NCBI RefSeq assembly: GCF_002286815.1
Contig: NZ_MUNM01000087.1
Location: forward strand, 62,001 to 126,000
Direction of reading: 5' to 3'
Origin: Pseudomonas sp. PICF141
GTDB lineage: Bacteria > Pseudomonadota > Gammaproteobacteria > Pseudomonadales > Pseudomonadaceae
DNA length: 64,000 nt
Below the pieces are notes generated by a model, which made no database searches, had not been told where the DNA came from, and saw nothing but the letters and a program-made list of their open reading frames with translations. Numbering within the stretch: the first letter of the stretch is position 1; the number at the start of each line of letters is the position of its first letter. This document shows positions 51,840 to 61,546 of the stretch, one piece after another. Position numbers and translations under genes: made by a program.

Positions 51840-54800
51840 TCAGGATTGTGCTTTGCGTCCATTGGGGCGCTTGCCCCATATCACGTTGAGCGCATCGACC
51901 CCATGGTCATAACCGAACCCTTTCAGGATGATTGAGCATGAGTCACACGGGGGCAGGGTGGTGACAACGTTGATCGATTTGATGTCACCCGTGTTTGGGT
52001 ATTTATCTCTGATATAACCGATCAATTTACTTTCGCTGTCTACGGATGTTGCCCAATTGATAACGTCAGGTCGGGCCGGATCGGTAATGGGGTGAGGGAT
52101 CGAAAGCAACGCCTCGCCGCTCGATAGTTTTAAGGATTCAGGGGTTGTCGGCTCCCTTAACCTGTCGACGTTGAAATACAGTGAGTCACCATGTTTCACT
52201 GGATTGCCTCTGTTGGACTTGAACAAAGGAAGGTGTCTGGTGTTGTCCCCAGCTCCAGAAACGCTGACGTAGACTTCAATATTTCCCGCAACGGTTTCGA
52301 CCTCGGCAAAAGCGATATTGCGCAGCTTTTGCTGGTGACCGGATGGAAGAAGCTCTTTTAGATCCTCCATTGCTTTGTCAATTTTTGTGCTGTTGGCTGC
52401 ATTGCCTGGGGCCCTTCTAAAAAGCGCGTCGAATCTATTCGCAACACGTTGCTGCAACTCGATAGAGGTCATAGTACTTTTGGCCCAAACATTGGCGCCA
52501 TCTGTCAGTGTGATGGCAGTTGCTCTTGTTGGGCCATCAAACATCAGTGATGACGCTGGATAGCCTGTCACCTTCACCCACTTCAATTCATCGAGTGGGT
52601 TTGCCGGTGCTCCAATCTTGACCGCGAATTCATCGAGTTTATCCAACGCCTGATGCACCTTATCTCTTCCATGAATGCGCACTGAGTTGTTCGCATTCAA
52701 GGATCCTAAGTATATGCGTCGTAGTTCCTTTTCGACTGTATCTTCCAGGAATTTTTGTTTTGATACCTTGTTCATTTGCAACGGCCCCTGGACGCGTTCA
52801 CTGGCTGAAAGCTTGACCATGTAGTAATCATCCATGTGCAACTTGGTGAATACATACCGATGGCTTTTGTCCCTGGAATAAACGACGAGCGCGCCGACTT
52901 CATGCACATCATCGATTTTTTCGGCGCTGCCGGTCACTTTCAAGCCCCCATAGATTCCCTCCTGAAATTCGAGGCGGGCGTTGATGGTGTTCTTGGCAAC
53001 GGGAGTTTTTTGCGTAAGGCCGAGCGATTGAGGCCTGCCCTTGTAAATAATGAGTTGGCCGTCTCTGACTTCGTAAATTTTTCCTTCAAACGCCAGTAAT
53101 TGGCGGGATTGGGTTGATGTCGGTTGAGCAGGTGTGAATCTGCCGTCCCCGAACCATGGAGCCCAGCTATCTTCAACATCCATAAAAGTGCCAGCGGTGG
53201 GGCGCTTAGCAGGAGAGTCGGTGATGACGTACGTAGTTTTGCAAATTTCTCCGGGGGCCCTGCGAGAACGGCAAGGTAAAGTTTTTAGACTTTTACTTGC
53301 ATCGAGACTGTCGACGCGACACAAAGCATTTTCATGCGTTCGGTATGGCACGTTGTCAATGAACACAGTTGTCCTGCCATCAACCTCTAATGTCTTTCTT
53401 ACATGAGCTGTTTCGGCAATTACATACAGTTCCTCGTTATCTGCAATACCTATGTGCTGATAGGTCGAACGGCCCATTGATAAGTCATGCGCAGGCAAGC
53501 GCGGTCCGAAAGGTTTGCCTGAAACGGGGTCGACTGCATGGAAGGCCGGCGATACAGCGGAACCGGTATTGCGCACAGGCACATCTCCCAGGTCCTTGAC
53601 TGAAGCTAGTTGATCTCCGGTCGACAAAGGCTTCCAGCGGCCCGGATCGCCGATTTGTGGCAGGCTCTGAGCAAATTCGTAGTGGCCGGCCTTGCCCGCC
53701 ACGGCTTTGATCCTGACAACGCCCAATTTGACCAGTTTTGCCCCTCGGGATCCCAGCGCCTTGAGCAGCGAGCCGACTCCATCAGCCAGATTCAATGCTT
53801 GCAAGGCCAATATCGACACCTCTTTAGTCAGTGACGCAAACGCTGTGAGTTTGGCGAGTGCCGTCAGACGGTTTGCATTGTTCAGTAGCTTCATCGATCC
53901 AGAGGACAGTTTGCCGATCGGCGTGGCAAATGACGCCAGGTCCAGCGACAGACCGAATGCGCCGTTCACCTTACGCTCCGTATCATCGGATTCTATATCC
54001 TCTATAGCCTTCCAGAACGGCACGAGTGTCTTCACGAAATTCTCGAAGCTTTTTTGGGACGCCTCATCGCGATCAAACTGTGTCTGACCATAAGCAGCGT
54101 GGTGAAGCGCTTTCGGATCAACGAATAGCAATTCGGTAGCGATGAAATGACTGATTTCCTGGCTGCGTTTTGAATGTATTGTCAGAGCTACATCATCGAC
54201 ATTCTCTACAGTGCTGACAGGGGGCATGAACGTGTCGCCCAATTGTTCGATGATGGCCTCGCAGTGGGCTGTATCCAGCGGTTTACTGCCTGTTGAGTGA
54301 GCTTTCCAGTCAAGGGGTAATGTCTTATGGCACAAGACCTCGACGGGGACGGGATTCATACCTATATGCCAGGTCTCGGACTTGAGCAGACCGCCAAATA
54401 GCGTTATGTCCAGATTGTTGATGCGACGTATAACGCCGGCTCTGGGCAACAGTTCGAATGTGCTGGTAATACCTTTGTAAGTAGTCAGCAACAGCAGGCC
54501 ATTACGGGCGCGGAGCGGTAATATCTTTTCAGGCGTTTCGTGCTGGGCTTCTACTTTATATGTTTCCTTTCTCAGGGTGTATAGCTTGAGCGTTCCCAAT
54601 TCCAGTGCCTGGCGGTCAGGGAGCGTAAGTGATGCCAGCAAGCTCTTTATCAATATTTTATAAGCCCCCGTCAGCAAGGTTTTGTGGTCGTTGAAGTTTT
54701 GTTCGAATAGTTCCTTGGCGTTGCAAACGGTATTGTGTTTTTTGCCAGTTGAAGCGTCTCCAATGTGTAGTTTTCTATCCTCATCTAACCAAATGTAAAA

Positions 54801-56537
54801 AATGAGAGTGTTGCTGTTTTTATTGATGACGGCCCATGGCTTTTTGCTGTCAAAATTGTTGTCGGCAACGACATCACAGACCGAGTACCTCTTTGCCAAA
54901 TTAAGGTATCGAGCGGGTTCCGCCAGCTCATGGTCACTCCAGAAGGACTCATTTACAGAACCTCTGTCAGTTATTTTAGGGAAATCCTGATTGATGACGG
55001 ATTTTGCAATGGACAGGCGGTTGGGGGGCGCTTCATCGAGTTGCGTGAGCGCGTTGTTTAAAATATTGGTATGGGTATCCAGTTCTGATATCGCCAAGTC
55101 GACTTCAAGCTGGGTATATTCTTCAGGTTGTTTTTGAGGGATTAAACCCTGGGTTGCCGCCCACTCCAAAGTCGGCAGTAACCTCGGGAGAGCTACAGCG
55201 AGCGATTGCTCTTCTTGCGCGTCCGCGATTATTTTCAAGGGTGTATTGACCAACTGTTGAAAGGTTTTTCTGCCCAGCGCCTTGGGGTCGGTAAGGTTTA
55301 TAAAATTTACGCCACTCACGAAGTTGACCCAAACAACGGAGCTCCTGTAAGGCAGATCTTTCGGGATGTCGCTGATGCGGAATTCGGTTGGGAATTCGCA
55401 GAGATACATCCTTGCCATGATAATGGCTTCTTTTTCTGAACTGGCCCGTTTGGAGGTAAGCAAATGGTCTTTGAATTCCTTCCATATATCTCTGTAGCTT
55501 TTTCCCCAGTTCAAGTTTGATTTCAGGTCATAGCCGGCGATCCTGTCGGGGTATTCAATAATTCGTGATTTGAACCAGATTTGAAGCGCTTGGGCTAGCA
55601 CTTTGGTGCGAACATGAGGCGAGGTTTCTTCACCCATTTTTCCGCCGTACCAATCCATCGTCGCCAGCAAGACGGTTTCCAGTTTTTCGGCTTCCGGACT
55701 TTGCAGGATCTTCTGAAGAAAAACTGTTGGTTGGGCAGCAACCTTTTCAGGCGTGGCTGATGCAAGAATGTCGCTGGCCAAATGGGTCAGAGGGGATGTA
55801 ATCCCTTCAGGTAGAAACGATTGGATGACCCTTTTGATTTCGCCTGTAATGAACTGCTCTTGCAATTCATCATGAGGTTCGGCTGCCAGGACACCTTGAA
55901 GAGAAACCTGTAGATCTTCTTTCTTAAGAATTGGCTTGAGGTCCAGGATGTTGAAATCGTCTTCGAGCCCTAGTTGAAAACCTGCGATCTTTTCTTCAAG
56001 GGTATCGATGGCGGCCTGATGTTTAGCGGTGTTGGCCAGATCCCAGGGGTGCAACCCGTAACACGTGGCAAACCTGGGGGCCGAGATCAGGCGATCATAA
56101 CGAATTTGTCCGCCCAGCAAAGTGGCTGCCTTTTCGATTCGGGTTCGAAGCGCTTGCCAGTTTTCGTTACCTGTCAGGGACAGTTCGGTTTTGTTCGCAC
56201 CTTCGCGATTTGAAGTCTCATAAACAAAGACCCCTTCTTTCAACGTGACGATCAGATAGTGCGGGGAGACATTGTTTTTTCGGCACAGTGCACGGTAGTC
56301 GGGATCCACGAGCAACTGCTGTAATGCTTCCTGGCCAGTTTCGTTTTCATGATCCAGGGGCGAAAAAAATCGTGGCCTGAGCAGGATATTGGAAAAACGG
56401 GATAGTGAACCCTCCACATCACGTAAAATCGATAGCAACAGTTCGTAGTCCTGGAGTTGACCCCGATGGACCTGAGCGGTGGTCGGGGATGAGGTGCCTG
56501 AGGCGTTTGAAGTGCTAATAGAAGAGATTGTTTGCAT
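51840..56537 (-). CDS. Giant toxin-like protein with C-terminal deaminase-type module
   Basis: This 1565-residue protein has no signal peptide. The N-terminal and central parts resemble the large Pseudomonas proteins labelled dermonecrotic-toxin domain (DUF6543-type); that resemblance is by pattern only. A hydrophobic/amphipathic stretch (about residues 855-955; LDLASFATPIGKLSSGSMKL to GSLLKALGSRGAKLVKLGVV) may insert in membranes. The C-terminus has D1500-S-E1502, then PPC1531-DSC1534, the arrangement of zinc deaminases of polymorphic toxins (BURPS668_1122-like), with Asp where His or Cys is usual. Base composition is lower in GC than the flanks. No immunity gene is adjacent on either side. 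Confidence 0.65.
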   Translation of the reverse strand: MQTISSISTSNASGTSSPTTAQVHRGQLQDYELLLSILRDVEGSLSRFSNILLRPRFFSPLDHENETGQEALQQLLVDPDYRALCRKNNVSPHYLIVTLKEGVFVYETSNREGANKTELSLTGNENWQALRTRIEKAATLLGGQIRYDRLISAPRFATCYGLHPWDLANTAKHQAAIDTLEEKIAGFQLGLEDDFNILDLKPILKKEDLQVSLQGVLAAEPHDELQEQFITGEIKRVIQSFLPEGITSPLTHLASDILASATPEKVAAQPTVFLQKILQSPEAEKLETVLLATMDWYGGKMGEETSPHVRTKVLAQALQIWFKSRIIEYPDRIAGYDLKSNLNWGKSYRDIWKEFKDHLLTSKRASSEKEAIIMARMYLCEFPTEFRISDIPKDLPYRSSVVWVNFVSGVNFINLTDPKALGRKTFQQLVNTPLKIIADAQEEQSLAVALPRLLPTLEWAATQGLIPQKQPEEYTQLEVDLAISELDTHTNILNNALTQLDEAPPNRLSIAKSVINQDFPKITDRGSVNESFWSDHELAEPARYLNLAKRYSVCDVVADNNFDSKKPWAVINKNSNTLIFYIWLDEDRKLHIGDASTGKKHNTVCNAKELFEQNFNDHKTLLTGAYKILIKSLLASLTLPDRQALELGTLKLYTLRKETYKVEAQHETPEKILPLRARNGLLLLTTYKGITSTFELLPRAGVIRRINNLDITLFGGLLKSETWHIGMNPVPVEVLCHKTLPLDWKAHSTGSKPLDTAHCEAIIEQLGDTFMPPVSTVENVDDVALTIHSKRSQEISHFIATELLFVDPKALHHAAYGQTQFDRDEASQKSFENFVKTLVPFWKAIEDIESDDTERKVNGAFGLSLDLASFATPIGKLSSGSMKLLNNANRLTALAKLTAFASLTKEVSILALQALNLADGVGSLLKALGSRGAKLVKLGVVRIKAVAGKAGHYEFAQSLPQIGDPGRWKPLSTGDQLASVKDLGDVPVRNTGSAVSPAFHAVDPVSGKPFGPRLPAHDLSMGRSTYQHIGIADNEELYVIAETAHVRKTLEVDGRTTVFIDNVPYRTHENALCRVDSLDASKSLKTLPCRSRRAPGEICKTTYVITDSPAKRPTAGTFMDVEDSWAPWFGDGRFTPAQPTSTQSRQLLAFEGKIYEVRDGQLIIYKGRPQSLGLTQKTPVAKNTINARLEFQEGIYGGLKVTGSAEKIDDVHEVGALVVYSRDKSHRYVFTKLHMDDYYMVKLSASERVQGPLQMNKVSKQKFLEDTVEKELRRIYLGSLNANNSVRIHGRDKVHQALDKLDEFAVKIGAPANPLDELKWVKVTGYPASSLMFDGPTRATAITLTDGANVWAKSTMTSIELQQRVANRFDALFRRAPGNAANSTKIDKAMEDLKELLPSGHQQKLRNIAFAEVETVAGNIEVYVSVSGAGDNTRHLPLFKSNRGNPVKHGDSLYFNVDRLREPTTPESLKLSSGEALLSIPHPITDPARPDVINWATSVDSESKLIGYIRDKYPNTGDIKSINVVTTLPPCDSCSIILKGFGYDHGVDALNVIWGKRPNGRKAQS

Positions 56538-56759
56538 GATGCGGCTTCTCTTGTCTCGTTTCGGTTGGTTCCCTGCAGTTCAGCAGGGGGATCACTACCG
56601 ATTACAACGACCTGGAAGAGAGTCGGTGCGGTACATGTTTATAGCGAGGGGACAGAAGGGTGTTTTATTCATCACTTGCCGGGACTTGGAACGCAACCTA
56701 GGCTAGCTGTAGCGATTTCGTCCGGATGGCGATCGAGCAGTGCTAAGACAAGGGACCTC
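56538..56759. other. Divergent gap between toxin-like and GGDEF/EAL genes
   Basis: It holds the divergent promoters. No immunity-like or chaperone-like small gene is seen: the short open frames here overlap the toxin start or lack ribosome-binding sites. AAGGGA precedes the right-hand ATG. Confidence 0.45.
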
Positions 56760-59216
56760 ATGAAGCAAACGCGGACTCTCGGAACCCCTCGGTTGTTGGG
56801 CATCGTCTGGCCTTTTATCGCCGTCGTGTTATTTCAGGCACTGCTGGGAGGTGTCAGCCTTTACGTTCTTTCGGCGGTTCGCGGTTACGTCGGCGGCGAA
56901 AGCCTGTGGTCCAAGGGCCAGAAAGACGCCATCTATTACCTCAACCTCTACGCCGACAGCCGCGACGAAGCGATTTTTCTCAAATACCAGAACGCGATTG
57001 CCGTGCCTCAGGGTGGCCATGAATTGCGTCTGGCACTGGATCATCACCCCCCCGACATCGACGCCGCGCGAGTCGCGATACTCAAGGGCGGCAACCATCC
57101 GGACGACGTCTCCAGCCTGATTTGGCTGTACCTCAATTTCCGGAATTTCAGTTACCTGGAAAAAGCCATCGAGCTGTGGACGGTCGGTGACGCATATCTG
57201 GTGCGACTCGATGAAGTCGCGCGGGAGATGCATCAGCCCATTGCCGATAGCCAGGCCACCGATGCCGACGTCAAACGCTGGAAAGAACAGATTTTAGCCA
57301 TCAACGATGGCGTGACACCTGCCGCCAAAGCGTTCAGCGATGCCTTGGGCGAAGGCTCGCGGGTGATTCTTCGTCTGCTGTTGGTGACGAACCTGGCTAC
57401 CGCGTTGGGTTTGATTGTGTTGGCGCTGTTGCGTACGCATAAACTGCTCAAGCAGCGCCATGCCTTCGCCGATGCCTTGCAGTTGGAGAAAGACCGGGCA
57501 CAGACCACGCTGCAATCGATTGGCGACGGCGTGATCACCACGGATGTCGCGGGCGCGATTGCCTATATGAATCCGGCGGCCGAGGCCTTGACGCACTGGA
57601 AGGCCGAACAGGCGGCGGGGCTGCCATTGGCCGCGTTGTTCAATCTGCTGGACGAAAACGCCCAGGCTGACGGTTTTACCTTGATCGAGCACATTTTGAG
57701 CGGTCAGCTCGGCGGTGGCAGCGAACATTCCAAACTGATCCAGCGTCTGGATGGCAGCACGGTGTCAGTCACGCTTGTCGGCGCGCCGATCCGCAATATG
57801 GGCAAAGTCAGTGGCACTGTGCTGGTGCTGCATGACATGACCCAGGAGCGGCAATACATCGCCAATCTGTCGTGGCAGGCGACTCATGATGCCTTGACCG
57901 GATTGGCCAACCGCCGCGAATTCGAATATCGGCTGGAGCAGGCCCTGCATAACCTGACGCGCCAGGCGGGGCGCCATGCCTTGATGTTTCTCGACCTGGA
58001 TCAATTCAAACTGGTCAACGACACCTGCGGCCATGCGGCGGGCGACGAGTTGTTGCGGCATATCTGTGCGTTGTTGCAATCAGGTTTGCGCGAAGGCGAC
58101 ACCCTGGCCCGGCTAGGGGGGGACGAGTTTGGCGTTCTGTTGGAAAACTGCGCGCCGCAAGCGGCCGAGAAAATCGCCGAAGGCCTGCGCCAGACCGTGC
58201 AGAACCTGCATTTTGTCTGGAAAGGCCGGCCGTTCGTGACCACCGTGAGCATTGGCCTGGTGCATGTGGTCCAGAGTCCGGCCACCCTTGAAGCTTCGCT
58301 GCGTGCTGCTGACATGGCCTGTTACATGGCCAAGGAAAAGGGGCGCAACCGGGTGCAGGTCTATCACGCCGACGACTCGGAGCTGTCCATGCGGTTTGGT
58401 GAAATGGCCTGGGTGCAGCGCCTGCATGTAGCGCTGGAAGAAGACCGCTTCTGCCTGTACGCCCAGGAAATCGCACCGCTTGGCCCTGAGCATGGCGGCG
58501 GGCATATCGAAATACTGCTGCGCCTGCATGACGAAGCGGGACGCATGATTCTGCCGGACAGTTTCATTCCCGCCGCTGAGCGTTACGGTTTGATGACGTC
58601 GATTGATCGATGGGTGGTGGAGAATGTTTTCAAAGTCATAGCCCAATGCATCGCCGAAGAGCACGAAGGGCCGTTAGCCATGTGTGCGATAAATCTGTCA
58701 GGCATTACTATCGGAGATGAGGCGTTTCTGGACTTTCTTCGTGAACAGTTTGTTGCATATTCAATTCCACCTGAAATGATTTGTTTTGAAATTACAGAAA
58801 CCAGCGCGATTGCAAATTTGGCCAGCGCAACTAAATTTATTAATGAACTCAAAGGTTTAGGTTGTCATTTTTCGCTCGATGACTTTTGTGCCGGCATGTC
58901 CTCATTCGCTTACTTGAAACATTTACCTGTAGACTTCCTGAAGATCGACGGGAGTTTCGTAAAGGATATGCTGGACGACCCGATTAACCGCGCCATGGTC
59001 GAAGTGATCAATCACATCGGTCATGTCATGGGTAAGCGCACGATTGCAGAGTTCGTTGAAACACCTCAGATCGAGCAGGCATTGCTGGAGATCGGAGTGG
59101 ATTACGCTCAAGGGTACGTGATTGAACGCCCGCATCTGTTTACCTGGGATAGTTTGCAAAGTCGTCCTGTCCGGCCCCGACCTGTGTTGTTCAAGGCGCC
59201 CGGTACATTCCGTTGA
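56760..59216 (+). CDS. Membrane GGDEF/EAL protein with PAS domain
   Basis: This 818-residue protein has a helix near residues 14-36, a periplasmic sensor region, a second helix near 205-225, a PAS domain (about 245-375), GGDEF (G453-G-D-E-F457) and EAL domains. The diguanylate cyclase site is intact. The EAL signature reads E584-I-L, but other EAL residues are kept (INLSG, FEITET, LDDFCAGMSS, FLKIDG, IAEFVE), so phosphodiesterase activity is possible. A patch at 58681-58920 is about 40% GC by hand count, far below the rest. The start follows AAGGGA. Confidence 0.88.
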   Translation: MKQTRTLGTPRLLGIVWPFIAVVLFQALLGGVSLYVLSAVRGYVGGESLWSKGQKDAIYYLNLYADSRDEAIFLKYQNAIAVPQGGHELRLALDHHPPDIDAARVAILKGGNHPDDVSSLIWLYLNFRNFSYLEKAIELWTVGDAYLVRLDEVAREMHQPIADSQATDADVKRWKEQILAINDGVTPAAKAFSDALGEGSRVILRLLLVTNLATALGLIVLALLRTHKLLKQRHAFADALQLEKDRAQTTLQSIGDGVITTDVAGAIAYMNPAAEALTHWKAEQAAGLPLAALFNLLDENAQADGFTLIEHILSGQLGGGSEHSKLIQRLDGSTVSVTLVGAPIRNMGKVSGTVLVLHDMTQERQYIANLSWQATHDALTGLANRREFEYRLEQALHNLTRQAGRHALMFLDLDQFKLVNDTCGHAAGDELLRHICALLQSGLREGDTLARLGGDEFGVLLENCAPQAAEKIAEGLRQTVQNLHFVWKGRPFVTTVSIGLVHVVQSPATLEASLRAADMACYMAKEKGRNRVQVYHADDSELSMRFGEMAWVQRLHVALEEDRFCLYAQEIAPLGPEHGGGHIEILLRLHDEAGRMILPDSFIPAAERYGLMTSIDRWVVENVFKVIAQCIAEEHEGPLAMCAINLSGITIGDEAFLDFLREQFVAYSIPPEMICFEITETSAIANLASATKFINELKGLGCHFSLDDFCAGMSSFAYLKHLPVDFLKIDGSFVKDMLDDPINRAMVEVINHIGHVMGKRTIAEFVETPQIEQALLEIGVDYAQGYVIERPHLFTWDSLQSRPVRPRPVLFKAPGTFR

Positions 59217-59260
59217 AATCTCTTGTTGATCTTAAAATCACAATCAAAAGGAGCGCGACA

Positions 59261-60055
59261 GTGATCGACACATTCAACAGAACCGGACCACTCATGGAAG
59301 CTGCAAGTTATCCCGCCTGGGCTCAGCAACTGATCCAGGATTGCAGCGAGAGCAAGCGCCGGGTTGTCGAACACGAACTGTATCAACGCATGCGAGATAA
59401 CAGACTCAGTGCAAAAACCATGCGTCAGTACCTTATTGGTGGCTGGCCGGTGGTCGAACAGTTCGCTTTGTACATGGCACAGAACCTGACCAAGACCCGT
59501 TTTGCGCGCCACCCTGGCGAAGACATGGCGCGTCGCTGGCTGATGCGTAACATTCGCGTCGAATTGAACCATGCCGACTATTGGGTGCACTGGAGCCGTG
59601 CCCACGGTATCAGTCTGGAAGATCTGCAAGCGCAACGCGTACCGCCGGAGCTTCACGCCTTGAGCCATTGGTGCTGGCACACCAGTTCGTCGGACTCGCT
59701 GATCGTGGCTATCGCCGCCACCAATTACGCCATCGAAGGGGCGACGGGGGAGTGGTCGGCCCTGGTTTGCTCCAATGGCGTCTATGCGGCCTCATTCCCC
59801 GAGGAAGATCGCAAGCGGGCCATGAAGTGGCTGAAGATGCATGCCCAGTACGACGATGCCCATCCATGGGAAGCCCTGGAAATCATCTGCACCCTGGCGG
59901 GCATGAACCCGAGCAAAGCGCTGCAAGTGGAATTGCGCCAGGCTGTCTGCAAAAGTTACGACTACATGTATCTGTTCCTGGAACGTTGCATGCAGTTGGA
60001 ACTGGCAGTGAAAGCGCCTGTCGCCCGTGAGCGGATGGCGTTGGCCGAAAGCTGA
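59261..60055 (+). CDS. TenA/haem-oxygenase-fold protein, putative diiron enzyme
   Basis: This 264-residue all-alpha protein has the pattern of the haem-oxygenase-like diiron oxidase/TenA superfamily: E66 in VVEQF, E101 and H104 in VELNHADYW, E160 and E164 in EGATGEW, and D198, D199 and H201 in YDDAHPWEAL. These are plausible metal ligands. The start is GTG at 59261 with AAAGGAG 7 nt before it; a longer frame from 59213 lacks one. It lies 44 nt after the GGDEF/EAL gene and may be co-transcribed with it. The substrate is unknown. Confidence 0.75.
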   Translation: MIDTFNRTGPLMEAASYPAWAQQLIQDCSESKRRVVEHELYQRMRDNRLSAKTMRQYLIGGWPVVEQFALYMAQNLTKTRFARHPGEDMARRWLMRNIRVELNHADYWVHWSRAHGISLEDLQAQRVPPELHALSHWCWHTSSSDSLIVAIAATNYAIEGATGEWSALVCSNGVYAASFPEEDRKRAMKWLKMHAQYDDAHPWEALEIICTLAGMNPSKALQVELRQAVCKSYDYMYLFLERCMQLELAVKAPVARERMALAES

Positions 60056-60077
60056 TCCTCTGAAAGCAACACAAACC

Positions 60078-60223
60078 CAATGTGGGAGCGAGTCTGTGGC
60101 GAAGGGGCTCGCCCCCGTTGGGCTGCGAAGCAGCCCCCAAATCTCTGATGCACCAAAGATTTTGTGAGTGCTACGCACTCAAACGGGGGCGAGCCCCCTC
60201 GCCACGGGCCCGCTCCCACATTG
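60078..60223. repeat. Long inverted repeat (REP-like)
   Basis: CAATGTGGGAGCGAGTCTGTGGCGA... pairs with the inverse at 60182-60223, including GGGGGCGAGCCCC-type arms, around a loop of about 65 nt. It lies between converging genes. Confidence 0.85.
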
Positions 60224-60245
60224 GTTATGCAGCGTTGCTGAAATA

Positions 60246-61172
60246 TCAGCCCGCCATCGCAAGGCGATTACGCCCCTCACGCTTGGCCACATACAGCGCA
60301 CTGTCGGCCCGTCGCAACAAACTCTCGGCAGACTCGCCGGCAAGCAGCGTCGAGCAACCGATGCTGACCGTCAGTTCGATCATCTTGCCCTCGGCCATAT
60401 AGTCCTGAGCCTGCGCCGCAAACCGCAGTCGTTCACCGACCATGGCGGCGGCTTCCCGACTGGTGTTGGAAAGCAGAATCAGAAATTCTTCGCCACCGAA
60501 CCGGAACACCATGTCGACGTTGCGCAATTGGTTTTTGATCGAGGCCGCGACGGCCTTCAGTACTTCATCACCGGCAGTGTGCCCGTAGGTATCGTTGATC
60601 TGTTTGAAATGGTCGATGTCCAGCATCAGCAGCGACAAGGGCTGCGAATGTCGCCGCGACATCTCGATTTCCCGTTCCAGCGTCTGGTCCATGGCGATGC
60701 GGTTGCCGGTATCGGTCAGCGGATCACGCAATGCACTTTGAGTCGCTGCGCGATAAAGCAAAGCGTTGCGCATGGGGAAGAGCAGGGCCGACAACAGTGA
60801 CTCCAGGTTGCCCTGTTCCTGTTCGCTGAAACGCTGATTGCGACGGAACACCAGTTCACCCAATTGCTCGCCTTCATGACTGAGGCTGTAGCTGATTGAA
60901 TGATGGCCTCGCGTGCCCAATTGCAGGCGCAAGTCACTGGGCTGATGTTCATAATTCAAGGCATCCAGCGGCACCAGACGCTGAATTTCACGGAAGAAAA
61001 GTCCGAGAATGCGTTGCGGCTCAAGACTGGTTTGCAGTTGCAGGCCCAGCGTTTGGCGCAGTTGCGCAAGACTGTCGGGCCGCTCCAGAAGGGGAGGCTG
61101 CTGACCAAAGCCCAGGCGTTGCAATTTGGCACTGTCGAAGTCAATTGCGTTGGTCTGGGAAGGTGATTTCAT
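60246..61172 (-). CDS. Diguanylate cyclase with GAF-like region
   Basis: This 308-residue soluble protein has an N-terminal sensor-like region (about residues 30-140) and a C-terminal GGDEF domain, written GGEEF at 226-230, with an intact allosteric I-site RNVD at 217-220, five residues before it. It should make c-di-GMP with product inhibition. It converges with the TenA-like gene. There is no membrane segment. Confidence 0.88.
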   Translation of the reverse strand: MKSPSQTNAIDFDSAKLQRLGFGQQPPLLERPDSLAQLRQTLGLQLQTSLEPQRILGLFFREIQRLVPLDALNYEHQPSDLRLQLGTRGHHSISYSLSHEGEQLGELVFRRNQRFSEQEQGNLESLLSALLFPMRNALLYRAATQSALRDPLTDTGNRIAMDQTLEREIEMSRRHSQPLSLLMLDIDHFKQINDTYGHTAGDEVLKAVAASIKNQLRNVDMVFRFGGEEFLILLSNTSREAAAMVGERLRFAAQAQDYMAEGKMIELTVSIGCSTLLAGESAESLLRRADSALYVAKREGRNRLAMAG

Positions 61173-61546
61173 ATGGCGTGAGCCCCTAAGCAGTAAGGCT
61201 GTCTTACAGGCTGGGTGAGAGCGGCTTTGGGCTGCGCGTCATACTGGTCCATCAGTCCCGTAGGACATTTGGCTCGAGTTTAGTCCGCTTTGCCGAAGAT
61301 TAGTAACCTCTCGGCTGAAGCTCCGCCTCGTCTGCTTTCACACGGCATGTTTGAGCAAAATTAGAGCGAAAGTCATGCCATTCGGTTCAGTCGAATAAAA
61401 AGCTTTATAAATCAAGGTGCTGGAAGGTTATAGGCGGGATGCTGCGCAACGTGATGTCATTTATTTGACCTGAAGAAGGGGTAGTTACCGCCGGGTTTGA
61501 ATGCCGCGGCGGGAAGCCGTCGCGGCAGAAAAGCGACGCACGGGCA
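61173..61546. other. Gene-free gap
   Basis: This 374-nt stretch is between the diguanylate cyclase gene and the 3' end of the yciK-like gene. A GC-rich hairpin (GCCGCG 61503-61508 and CGCGGC 61521-61526) may end yciK transcripts, though it has no T-tract. Nothing else was recognised. Confidence 0.35.

Noticed and set aside
56479..56706. 75-codon frame near the toxin-like gene considered as an immunity protein
   Set aside because: It overlaps the 5' end of the toxin-like gene on the other strand, lacks a ribosome-binding site and looks like out-of-frame leader DNA.
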